A stretch of DNA of 6,365 nucleotides from Alphaproteobacteria bacterium (GTDB taxonomy: Bacteria > Pseudomonadota > Alphaproteobacteria > Sphingomonadales > Sphingomonadaceae): the NCBI GenBank assembly GCA_018828205.1, contig JAHJWA010000039.1:1-6365 (forward strand), given 5' to 3'. Numbering within the stretch: the stretch's first letter is position 1; each line of letters opens with the position of its first letter. Positions 1-5,426 of the stretch are shown one piece after another. The notes below the pieces were generated by a model. That model searched no databases and was not told the DNA's origin. It saw nothing but the letters and a program-made list of their open reading frames with translations. A program made the translations under genes and the position numbers.

Positions 1-341
1 GCGACGCAGGGCTGCGAGGCCAGCGCGAGATCGCCGCGCCAGGTCAGGATCGGCGGCGCGCTGTCGAGCTGGGCGAGCAGCGCGGGATAGCCGGGCTGGT
101 CGTGGAACAGATATTTCGCGCCCGCGCTTCGCACCGCCTCGATCTCGCGCTCGATGCTCTGGGCGGGTGCGGCGCGGTAGACGCGGCCGCCGCGGCTGCC
201 CAGTTCGGGGAGCGCTTCCAGCGCCTCGACCGCGCTGCCGAAGCGCATCAGCAACTGGGCGTAGCTCACCGGGCCGATGTTGGGCGAGCGCAGCAGGCGG
301 ATGCGGGCGAAGGCTTCGGCCTGGTCGAGCGCCTCCGCCAC
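1..341 (-). CDS. dprA: DNA processing protein DprA (partial, N-terminal part)
   Basis: This is the 5' part of a gene that continues past the left edge; 113 residues are visible. In the family, DprA binds incoming single-stranded DNA in the cytoplasm and loads RecA during natural transformation and recombination. The visible protein carries the N-terminal helical segment RLLRSPNIGPVSYAQLL (residues 15-31), then RFGSAVEALEALPEL, then PGYPALLAQLDSAPPILTWR (about 83-102). This is the usual DprA lead-in to the Rossmann-like domain, whose VGAR motif should lie just outside the window. The start is GTG at 341-339, the first standard start codon in this frame after the plsY stop, which lies in the same frame upstream. 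The ribosome site is weak: only GGGA, contributed by the end of the adjacent repeat. The gene follows plsY on the same strand, a common pairing in alphaproteobacteria. The family call is firm; the start is likely. Confidence 0.93.
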   Translation of the reverse strand, partial: MAEALDQAEAFARIRLLRSPNIGPVSYAQLLMRFGSAVEALEALPELGSRGGRVYRAAPAQSIEREIEAVRSAGAKYLFHDQPGYPALLAQLDSAPPILTWRGDLALASQPCV

Positions 342-343
342 CG

Positions 344-422
344 CGTCATCCCAGCGACAGCTGGGATCTCCTGCAGGTGGAGGACCCGGTGGAGACAGAT
401 CCCGGCTTTCGCCGGGATGACG
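344..422. repeat. REPIN-like element: two inverted REP hairpins
   Basis: This 79-bp element begins with CGTCATCCC (344-352) and ends with its exact reverse complement GGGATGACG (414-422). Each half holds a perfect hairpin with an 8-bp stem and a 4-nt loop: ATCCCAGC/GCTGGGAT at 348-367 and ATCCCGGC/GCCGGGAT at 399-418. Aligned in the same sense, the two halves differ by an A-T versus G-C pair that is compensated across the stem, so the hairpin itself appears to be conserved. Paired inverted REP units of this size are known as REPINs and are moved in trans by RAYT-type transposases; no such gene is seen here. It occupies 79 of the 96 nt between plsY and dprA. It may act as an mRNA stability or attenuation structure, which is inference. 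Confidence 0.85.
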
Positions 423-437
423 ATTGGGGCTTGGGCG

Positions 438-1070
438 TCACCCCTTGCTGCCGCCCAGCTTCGGCTCGGTCCCCGCGGCGAGGCGCTTGAGATTGGCGCG
501 GTGCAGCCAGATCACCAGCAGCGCGATCAGCGCCAAGGCCGGGACGAAGGCGGGAAAGCCCAACAGCGCCGCCGCCAGCGCCGCGGCGATCACCGCGCAC
601 ATGCCCGCCAGCGAGCTGATCCGCGAGAGCGCCAGCACCCCCAGCCACACCAGCGCGTAGGTCAGCCCGATCGGCCAGGCGAGCGCGAAACAGACCCCGG
701 CGTTGGTGGCGACGCCCTTGCCGCCCTTGAACCCCAGCCAGACCGGGAAGCAATGTCCGAGCACCGCCGCCAGCGCCGCGACCGGGACCGGGCCCCAGCT
801 CGCCTCCGGCAGCGCCTCGGGCTGGCCGAACAGCCGCCAGGCAAGGAACACCGCGAAGAAGCCCTTGGCGAGATCGAGCAGCAGCACCGCCGCCGCCAGC
901 CCCTTGCTGCCGGTGCGCAGCACATTGGTCGCGCCGATATTGCCGCTGCCGATCTGGCGGATATCGCCCTTGCCCGCCAGCTTGGCGAGGATCAGCCCGA
1001 AGGGGATCGAGCCCAGCCCGTAGCCGAGCAGCGCGGCCCAAAGAGCGGCGATCGTGAACTCGGTACCCAT
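438..1070 (-). CDS. plsY: Glycerol-3-phosphate acyltransferase PlsY
   Basis: This inner-membrane enzyme transfers an acyl group from acyl-phosphate to sn-glycerol-3-phosphate, giving lysophosphatidic acid, the first step of phospholipid synthesis in the PlsX/PlsY route. The 210-residue product has the family's usual length. All three PlsY motifs are visible: GSGNIGATNVLR (41-52), the glycine-rich GHCFPVWLGFKGGKGVAT (105-122), and WLHRANLKRLAAGTEPKLG near the C-terminus (188-206). Several hydrophobic segments lie between them (about 6-30, 57-80, 96-112, 124-148, 153-187), fitting a multi-pass protein. I chose ATG at 1070; an in-frame GTG at 1088 would add six residues. GGGGAA lies ten bases upstream of the ATG. 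plsY leads the plsY-dprA unit and diverges from murI. Confidence 0.96.
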   Translation of the reverse strand: MGTEFTIAALWAALLGYGLGSIPFGLILAKLAGKGDIRQIGSGNIGATNVLRTGSKGLAAAVLLLDLAKGFFAVFLAWRLFGQPEALPEASWGPVPVAALAAVLGHCFPVWLGFKGGKGVATNAGVCFALAWPIGLTYALVWLGVLALSRISSLAGMCAVIAAALAAALLGFPAFVPALALIALLVIWLHRANLKRLAAGTEPKLGGSKG

Positions 1071-1150
1071 ATCTGCGCGATTCCCCACATTTGATGCAGG
1101 CTGGCCTGTCCAAGCCGTGCCCTTTACCCTAGCGCATCTACCGGAAGCAG
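1071..1150. other. Divergent plsY/murI intergenic region
   Basis: This stretch lies between the divergently transcribed plsY and murI genes and must hold promoters for one or both. I could not find a -35/-10 pair with good spacing on either strand, and no gene or convincing dyad is visible. The adjoining 29 bp up to the murI start are repeat-derived and listed separately. Confidence 0.5.
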
Positions 1151-1179
1151 CGCCCTTTCGACAAGCTCAGGACAAACGG
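1151..1179. repeat. Short interspersed repeat (CTTTCGACAAGCTCAGGAC type)
   Basis: The core CTTTCGACAAGCTCAGGAC followed by AAACGG matches a short intergenic repeat I recognise as very common in sphingomonad and related alphaproteobacterial genomes. It often gives spurious peptides such as FRQAQD when translated, as it does here. Only one half-unit is present, with no inverted partner nearby. It ends two bases before the murI TTG codon, and its AGGA (1169-1172) is the only Shine-Dalgarno-like sequence for murI. Family membership rests on recall and was not searched. Confidence 0.6.
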
Positions 1180-1181
1180 AA

Positions 1182-1985
1182 TTGGACAAACCCCAGCCGC
1201 ATACGCCGATATTGGTGTTCGATTCCGGCGTCGGCGGGCTGACCGTGCTGGCGCAATTGCGCCGCCTGCTGCCCGAGGCCCCGGTGATCTACGCCGCCGA
1301 CATGGCCGGCCTGCCCTACGGCGCCAAGAGCGAGGCCGAGGTCGCCGCGCGGGTTGCCGGCCTGCTCGGGCGGATGGCCGAACGCTATCAGCCGCGGCTG
1401 ATCTGCCTGGCCTGCAACACCGCCAGCACGATCGCGCTCGGCATGGTGCGCGATGTGCTCGAGACCCCGATCGTCGGCACCGTGCCCGCGATCAAGCCCG
1501 CGGCCGCGCTTACGAAGTCCGGCACCTTCGGCCTGCTCGGCACCGAGGCGACGATGCGCCAGGCCTATGTCGACGAGCTCGAGCGCGAGTTCGCTACCGG
1601 CAAAACCCTGCTGCGCCACGGCGCCAACGGGCTGGTCGCGCTCGCCGAGGCGAAGCTGCGGGGCGCGACCATTTCGCTCGATGCAGTGGCGCGCGAGGCC
1701 AAGGGGCTGGTGCTCCAGCAGGGCGGCGAGGCGATCGACACCGTGGTGCTCGCCTGCACCCATTTTCCGCTGCTCGAGGAGGAATTGCGCGCCGCCTTCG
1801 GAAGCGAGGTCACCCTGCTCGACGGTTCGGAGGGCATCGCGCGGCGGATCGTCGCGCTGACGCAGGGGCAGAGCTTCGCGCGCAGCCGCTCCGATTTCGC
1901 GGTCACCACCGGCGAGCTGGCGGATTTCCAGGCGCTGGCCCCGGCCTTCGCGGCGCAAAAGATCACCAGGCTCGAGCGCTTCTGA
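1182..1985 (+). CDS. murI: Glutamate racemase MurI
   Basis: This cytoplasmic, cofactor-independent racemase converts L-glutamate to D-glutamate for the peptidoglycan stem peptide. The 267-residue protein has the family length and its diagnostic motifs: VFDSGVGGLTVL (12-23, with D14 and S15), PYGAKS (45-50), LACNTAS with the first catalytic cysteine C78, and LACTHFPLL with the second catalytic cysteine C192 and H194. The start is TTG at 1182. No ATG or GTG lies in frame upstream for more than 60 bases, and the next candidates (TTG 1215, GTG 1218) would cut into the first conserved strand. AGGA at 1169-1172 is nine bases upstream and lies inside a repeat. The gene diverges from plsY and precedes hemA with a 104-nt gap. 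Function is secure; the unusual start is probable. Confidence 0.95.
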   Translation: MDKPQPHTPILVFDSGVGGLTVLAQLRRLLPEAPVIYAADMAGLPYGAKSEAEVAARVAGLLGRMAERYQPRLICLACNTASTIALGMVRDVLETPIVGTVPAIKPAAALTKSGTFGLLGTEATMRQAYVDELEREFATGKTLLRHGANGLVALAEAKLRGATISLDAVAREAKGLVLQQGGEAIDTVVLACTHFPLLEEELRAAFGSEVTLLDGSEGIARRIVALTQGQSFARSRSDFAVTTGELADFQALAPAFAAQKITRLERF

Positions 1986-1988
1986 AAC

Positions 1989-2007
1989 TTTGCGAGTCAT
2001 TCGCAAA
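1989..2007. promoter_or_regulatory. Fur-box-like dyad upstream of hemA
   Basis: TTTGCGAGTCATTCGCAAA is a 19-bp near-perfect palindrome (9-1-9 with one mismatched pair). It sits within a perfect 8-bp inverted repeat CTTTGCGA/TCGCAAAG (1988-2008). It lies three bases after the murI stop and about 80 bases before the hemA start. The GCGAnT-n-ATTCGC core resembles Fur operators described in alphaproteobacteria outside the Rhizobiales and Rhodobacterales, and iron control of the first haem step would make sense. The match is by eye. As an RNA hairpin it could also end murI transcription, but no T-run follows. Confidence 0.45.
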
Positions 2008-2089
2008 GATCGCGGTGGCAAATCGCCTGCTTTCTCCCTAAATCGGCGCTCCAGATGGCCGCCTGCGGCGGCGCGACAAGCGGTGACGC

Positions 2090-3310
2090 GTGAACTACGG
2101 ACAGGTATTCGACCAGGCGATCGACCGGCTTCACGCCGAGGGCCGCTATCGCGTGTTCATCGACATCATGCGCAACAAGGGCGCCTACCCCAACGCGCGC
2201 TGCTTCCACGGCCACAACGGCCCCAAGCCGATCACCGTGTGGTGCTCCAACGACTATCTCGCCATGGGCCAGCACCCCAAGGTGATCGAGGCGATGGAAG
2301 CCGCGCTGCATGATGTCGGCGCCGGTTCGGGCGGTACGCGCAACATCGGCGGCAACACCCATTTCCACATCGAGCTCGAGCGCGAGCTCGCCGATCTGCA
2401 CGACAAGGAAGGCGCGCTGCTGTTCACCAGCGGCTATGTCTCCAACGACGCGACGCTGTCGACGCTGGCCAAGCTGCTGCCGGGCTGCGTGATCTTCTCC
2501 GACGAGCTCAACCACGCCAGCATGATCGCCGGCATCCGCAATTCGGGCTGCGAGAAGCGGGTGTTCCGCCACAACGACCTCGAACATCTCGAGGAACTGC
2601 TCGCCGCCGAGGACGAGGCGACCCCCAAGCTGATCGCCTTCGAGAGCGTCTATTCGATGGATGGCGACGTCGCCCCGGTCCACGCGATCTGCGATCTGGC
2701 CGACAAGTACAACGCGCTGACCTATATCGACGAAGTCCACGCTGTCGGCATGTATGGCGCGCGCGGCGGCGGCATCACCGAGCGCGACGAGGCCGTCCAC
2801 CGCATCGACATCGTCGAGGGCACGCTGGGCAAGGCCTTCGGGGTGATGGGCGGCTATATCGCGGCCGACAACCGGATCATCGACTGCATCCGCTCCTATG
2901 CCCCCGGCTTCATCTTTACGACCTCGCTCAGCCCGGTGCTGGTCGCCGGCGTGCTGGCGGCGGTGAAGCATCTCAAGGGTTCGAGCGAGGAACGCGACGC
3001 GCAGCAGGCCAATGCCGCGATGCTCAAGGCGATCCTGCGCGAACGCGGGCTGCCCGTGCTGCCCTCGACCACGCATATCGTGCCGCTGATGGTGGGCGAT
3101 CCGGTGCGCGCCAAGAAGATCAGCGACATTCTGCTCGCCGAATACGGCGTCTATGTGCAGCCGATCAACTTCCCCACCGTGCCGCGCGGGACCGAGCGGC
3201 TGCGCTTCACCCCCGGCCCGGCGCATACGGTCGAGATGATGCATGATCTCGGCGACGCACTGGTCGAGATCTGGTCGCGGCTGGACATGGATCTCGCCGA
3301 GGCCGCCTAA
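2090..3310 (+). CDS. hemA: 5-aminolevulinate synthase (ALAS)
   Basis: This PLP enzyme condenses glycine with succinyl-CoA to give 5-aminolevulinate, the first step of haem synthesis by the C4 (Shemin) route typical of alphaproteobacteria. The 406-residue sequence follows the Rhodobacter enzyme almost from end to end. It has R21 in EGRYRVFIDI, GAGSGGTRNIGG (77-88), LNHASMI with the PLP-stacking H142, YIDEVHAVGMYG with D214 and H217, the PLP lysine K248 in GTLGKAFGVMGG, and PTVPRGTERLRFTPGP (362-377). These ALAS features separate it from the related KBL and BioF enzymes. The start is GTG at 2090, which gives the same N-terminus as known ALAS proteins; the ribosome site is weak. The 104-nt gap after murI holds a Fur-like dyad, suggesting its own promoter and iron control, which is inference. 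Confidence 0.97.
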   Translation: MNYGQVFDQAIDRLHAEGRYRVFIDIMRNKGAYPNARCFHGHNGPKPITVWCSNDYLAMGQHPKVIEAMEAALHDVGAGSGGTRNIGGNTHFHIELERELADLHDKEGALLFTSGYVSNDATLSTLAKLLPGCVIFSDELNHASMIAGIRNSGCEKRVFRHNDLEHLEELLAAEDEATPKLIAFESVYSMDGDVAPVHAICDLADKYNALTYIDEVHAVGMYGARGGGITERDEAVHRIDIVEGTLGKAFGVMGGYIAADNRIIDCIRSYAPGFIFTTSLSPVLVAGVLAAVKHLKGSSEERDAQQANAAMLKAILRERGLPVLPSTTHIVPLMVGDPVRAKKISDILLAEYGVYVQPINFPTVPRGTERLRFTPGPAHTVEMMHDLGDALVEIWSRLDMDLAEAA

Positions 3311-3331
3311 CCCGCGCTGCCCGACCCGCAA

Positions 3332-3348
3332 GGGATTTGCGCAAACCC
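3332..3348. promoter_or_regulatory. Palindromic site before the nitroreductase gene
   Basis: A perfect 10-bp palindrome, TTTGCGCAAA (3336-3345), is flanked by GGGA on the left and CCC on the right, so the symmetry nearly extends to 17 bp. It sits in the 77-nt gap between hemA and the nitroreductase gene, about 40 bases before the latter's start. It could be an operator, or the remnant of a weak hemA terminator; there is no T-run. No regulator family can be assigned from the site alone. Confidence 0.35.
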
Positions 3349-3387
3349 GCCGCTGCGCTAACACGCCTGCACAAAGCAGGAGAGAGC

Positions 3388-4080
3388 ATGAGCGGGACAC
3401 CCGAACAGACCTATGCCGAAATCGTGAGCGGTCGCCGCTCGACGCGCGGCTATCTCGACAAGCCGGTTGCGCGCGAACTGATCGAGGAGATCCTTACCCT
3501 CGCCACGCGCTCGCCCTCCTCGATGAACACGCAGCCGTGGCATTTGCACGTCATCACCGGCGAACCGCTCGAGCGCATCCGCAAGGGCAACACCGAGCGC
3601 ATTCTCGCGGGCGAGCCGGACAGCCGCGAGTTCCGCCGCGGACAGCCCTTCGCAGGCGTTCACCGCGATCGCCAGATCGGCGTCGCCAAGCAGCTGTTCG
3701 GCGCCATGGGAATCGAACGCGACGACAAGGATGCGCGCCAGGACTGGGTGCTGCGCGGCTTCCGCCAGTTCGATGCGCCCGTCTGCGTGATCGTGACCTA
3801 CGACCGCGAACTCTCCGAAAGCGACGACACCGCCTTCGATTGCGGCGCGGTGACCACCTGCCTCGTCAACGCCGCATGGTCGCGCGGCCTGGGCTGCGTG
3901 ATCAACTCGCAGGGCATCATGCAGAGCCCGGTGGTGCGCGAACACGCCGGCATCCCCGACGATCAGGTGATCCTGAAGGCAGTGGCGATGGGCTGGCCCG
4001 ACGAGGACTTCCCCGCCAACGCGGTGGTGAGCACCCGCAAGCCGCTGGAGGAAGCGGCGCGGTTCGTGGGGTTCGAGTGA
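3388..4080 (+). CDS. Nitroreductase family protein (FMN-dependent)
   Basis: This 230-residue protein belongs to the FMN-binding nitroreductase superfamily, whose members reduce nitroaromatics, quinones or other electrophiles with NAD(P)H in the cytoplasm. The N-terminal FMN-phosphate site is clear: RRSTRGYLDKPV (17-27) followed by ATRSPSSMNTQPWHLHVITG (39-58). The C-terminal half has FDCGAVTTCLVNAAWSRGLG (150-169), and the family-typical GWPDEDFPANAV lies at 202-213. The true substrate cannot be read from the sequence. The start is ATG at 3388, preceded by a strong AGGAGAGAG; an in-frame upstream codon at 3337 lacks such a site and would place the dyad at 3336 inside the gene. It follows hemA on the same strand after 77 nt, so it may be cotranscribed or have its own promoter. 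Confidence 0.9.
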   Translation: MSGTPEQTYAEIVSGRRSTRGYLDKPVARELIEEILTLATRSPSSMNTQPWHLHVITGEPLERIRKGNTERILAGEPDSREFRRGQPFAGVHRDRQIGVAKQLFGAMGIERDDKDARQDWVLRGFRQFDAPVCVIVTYDRELSESDDTAFDCGAVTTCLVNAAWSRGLGCVINSQGIMQSPVVREHAGIPDDQVILKAVAMGWPDEDFPANAVVSTRKPLEEAARFVGFE

Positions 4081-4208
4081 TCGGACCAACGACGCCGACA
4101 AATCGAATGCGCATTACAATGCAACCAAACAATTATGAATAACATTTGTTATTTTTAATATCCGTATTCGGCGGATTTGGTTGAACAGAGATAATATCCG
4201 AATCTCTC
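4081..4208. other. AT-rich intergenic segment with small dyads and a direct repeat
   Basis: This stretch is clearly richer in A/T than the rest of the window and contains no credible gene. It holds a perfect palindrome AATGCGCATT (4106-4115), an overlapping GCATT-ac-AATGC inverted repeat (4111-4122), a small AT hairpin AATAAC-ATTT-GTTATT followed by TTT (4138-4156), and a 9-bp direct repeat TAATATCCG (4156-4164 and 4192-4200). The AT hairpin could be a weak terminator for the nitroreductase gene. The other elements may be operator sites for the downstream unit; none matches a regulator I can name. Confidence 0.5.
4138..4156 (+). terminator. Possible weak terminator after the nitroreductase gene
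   Basis: AATAAC and GTTATT form a 6-bp stem around a 4-nt ATTT loop, followed by three further T bases. It lies about 58 bases after the nitroreductase stop. The stem is all A/T except one pair, so it would be a weak intrinsic terminator. Confidence 0.3.
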
Positions 4209-4233
4209 GGAACACGGCCGGTCATCTTCCGTT
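4209..4233 (+). promoter_or_regulatory. EcfG-type general stress promoter
   Basis: GGAAC (4209-4213) and CGTT (4230-4233) are separated by exactly 16 bases. This is a full match to the GGAAC-N16/17-CGTT consensus of EcfG/SigT, the sigma factor of the alphaproteobacterial general stress response. Transcription should begin near 4240, leaving a leader of about 35 nt before the OmpA-like gene at 4277. It is intergenic, correctly oriented, and drives genes of types often found in this regulon. The match is seen directly; use in the cell is inferred. Confidence 0.72.
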
Positions 4234-4276
4234 CATTGGTCACGAAGCCCCTTTCGCAACCGATGGAGACAGAAAC

Positions 4277-4870
4277 ATGGCCGAAATCCCCGTAGAAAAG
4301 AAATCCAGCCTGGCCTGGCTCTGGATATTGATCGGGCTGCTGGTGCTTGCTGCGCTGATCTGGGCGCTTATGAGCGGCGACGATGATGACGTCGATGCGG
4401 TGACGACGCAGGACGACGTGGCCGTCATCGACGACAATGCCGGAACAACCGCCGCCGCGACGGCAGGCGGTCTGATGACCGCCGAAAGCGTCGAAGAGGC
4501 CAACCAGCGCTCGCTCGAGCGTATTCGCGCCAATCCGGACGCCACACCGCGCATGTTCTTCATGCTCGATTCCGCCGAACTCACCAGCGGCGCACAGGCC
4601 GTGCTCGACGCGGCGATCGAGGCTCAGCCAAACGCCCGCGAGGACGGTATCGTTCTGGCCGGCTTTGCCGATCGGACCGGTGCCAGGCCTTACAATCAGG
4701 AACTTTCCGAGCAGCGCGCCGAGCAGGTGCGTCAGTATCTGGTGGGCCAGGGCATGACCGCCGATCAGGTCGAAGTGGAAGCCGAGGGCGAATCGCCCGC
4801 GCTGGTCGACACCGAGCAGCGGGAACCCCTCAATCGCCGCGTTCGCCTAGAATTTGGCGACAGCGAATAA
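4277..4870 (+). CDS. Membrane-anchored OmpA-family peptidoglycan-binding protein
   Basis: The 197-residue protein has a single transmembrane helix near its N-terminus (about 12-32), just after a short charged segment. An acidic and Ala/Thr-rich linker (35-65, starting DDDDVD) follows, then a C-terminal OmpA-like domain (about 92-193). The domain begins RMFFMLDSAEL and carries GFADRTGARPYNQELSEQRAEQV (129-151), including the D132 and R147 expected to contact the diaminopimelate of peptidoglycan, and ends LNRRVRLEF. The usual GHTD is GFAD here. There is no lipobox or cleavable signal, so it is probably anchored in the inner membrane and reaches into the periplasm. ATG at 4277 is chosen because GGAGAC lies six bases upstream and the upstream open stretch overlaps the EcfG promoter. 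It heads a two-gene stress unit with the PRC-barrel gene. Its exact role is unknown. Confidence 0.88.
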   Translation: MAEIPVEKKSSLAWLWILIGLLVLAALIWALMSGDDDDVDAVTTQDDVAVIDDNAGTTAAATAGGLMTAESVEEANQRSLERIRANPDATPRMFFMLDSAELTSGAQAVLDAAIEAQPNAREDGIVLAGFADRTGARPYNQELSEQRAEQVRQYLVGQGMTADQVEVEAEGESPALVDTEQREPLNRRVRLEFGDSE

Positions 4871-4911
4871 ATCTCGCGCGACGATTCGATTATCAATTCA
4901 GGAGAAATACC

Positions 4912-5307
4912 ATGCGTCACGACAAACGATACGAGAACCTCGAAGCGCTGGGCGACTGGCAGCTCGAGGACGATTCGCAGGACATTCGCGGCCGTCCCAT
5001 GGTCAGCCCCGAAGGGCATCGCTGGGGAATCATCGAAGACCTTCTGGTCGATCGCGACGACGAACGCGTGATGGCGGTGCGTCTCGACGATGGCCGCATC
5101 GCTCCGGTCGGACCGCTCGATATCCATGACAATTGCGTGGTCTACGGCGAGGAAGCCCATCGCTACGCCGAGAGCGGCGTGGCCGAGGGCCATGTCGCCG
5201 ACGAGCGGGTGGCACCCGTCACCGGCGAGCGCGTCACGGTCGGCCAGCGCGTCGGCGAGCGCGGCCGCCCGATCGGCGTCCGCACCGGCACCGCGCCGAC
5301 CCGCTGA
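4912..5307 (+). CDS. PRC-barrel domain protein
   Basis: This is a 131-residue protein, hydrophilic throughout, with no signal peptide or membrane segment. Residues about 14-78 form a PRC-barrel-like domain: DSQDIRGRPMVSPEGHRWGIIEDLLVD (21-47), then a strand pair ERVMAVRLDDGRIAPVGPLDI. The last 40 residues are rich in Val, Gly and Arg, with a repeated GERV/GQRVGERG pattern, and look extended. PRC-barrels occur in ribosome-maturation, photosynthetic-reaction-centre and many stress-linked proteins, so the fold does not fix the function. A strong AGGAGA (4900-4905) lies seven bases before the ATG. The gene begins 41 nt after the OmpA-like gene with no terminator between, so the two are probably cotranscribed from the EcfG promoter. 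A strong terminator follows. It is best called a putative stress protein. Confidence 0.85.
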   Translation: MRHDKRYENLEALGDWQLEDDSQDIRGRPMVSPEGHRWGIIEDLLVDRDDERVMAVRLDDGRIAPVGPLDIHDNCVVYGEEAHRYAESGVAEGHVADERVAPVTGERVTVGQRVGERGRPIGVRTGTAPTR

Positions 5308-5342
5308 AAGGCACCGGGCGGCTCAGCCGTCAAGGCACAGCA

Positions 5343-5378
5343 AAAGGACCAGGCCCGCCATCACGGGTCTGGTCCTTT
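5343..5378. terminator. Bidirectional intrinsic terminator
   Basis: A 15-bp stem (5343-5357 with 5364-5378) containing one G-T wobble closes a 6-nt CCATCA loop. It has AAA(A) on the left and TTT on the right, so both strands give a GC-rich hairpin ending in a short U-run. It sits 36 bases after the PRC-barrel stop and between convergent genes, so it serves the plus-strand unit and backs up termination of the minus-strand decarboxylase gene. Confidence 0.85.
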
Positions 5379-5390
5379 GTCGTTGGCAAA

Positions 5391-5421
5391 GCCGCGCTGC
5401 GCCGAACCCGGCGCGCGCGGC
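5391..5421 (-). terminator. Probable terminator of the decarboxylase gene
   Basis: Read on the minus strand, a GC-only 12-bp stem with a single bulge (GCCGCGC plus GCGCC pairing with GGCGC plus GCGCGGC) closes a 6-nt loop. It begins five bases after the decarboxylase stop and is followed by TTTG. The tail is short, but position and stem strength favour a terminator acting ahead of the bidirectional one. Confidence 0.55.
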
Positions 5422-5426
5422 CTGGA

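Noticed and set aside
102..1094. 330-codon plus-strand open frame across dprA, the repeat and plsY
   Set aside because: It is low-complexity Ala/Arg/Gln/Asp sequence antisense to two clear genes, and it reads through the repeat, giving the familiar spurious IPAFAGMT peptide.
1988..2008. Intrinsic terminator for murI
   Set aside because: The stem is good but no T-run follows on the plus strand, and the operator-like symmetry upstream of hemA is the better explanation; it was kept as a regulatory site.
1167..2021. 284-codon minus-strand frame opposite murI
   Set aside because: It is composition-driven antisense sequence. The plus-strand frame carries both catalytic cysteine motifs of glutamate racemase.
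1997..3400. 467-codon open frame on the minus strand opposite hemA
   Set aside because: It is the antisense shadow of a highly conserved ALAS gene. Its predicted protein has no recognisable family features, and long antisense frames are expected at this GC and codon bias.
3358..4101. 247-codon minus-strand frame opposite the nitroreductase gene
   Set aside because: It is an antisense shadow with no domain. The plus-strand gene has clear FMN-site motifs and a strong ribosome site.
4121..4159. Tiny open frames in the AT-rich gap, for example MNNICYF
   Set aside because: They have no ribosome site and are too short to support. The sequence is better explained as a hairpin and regulatory DNA.
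4181..4276. N-terminal extension of the OmpA-like protein from a TTG at 4181
   Set aside because: It would place the EcfG promoter inside the gene and has no ribosome site, and the transmembrane protein is complete from ATG 4277.
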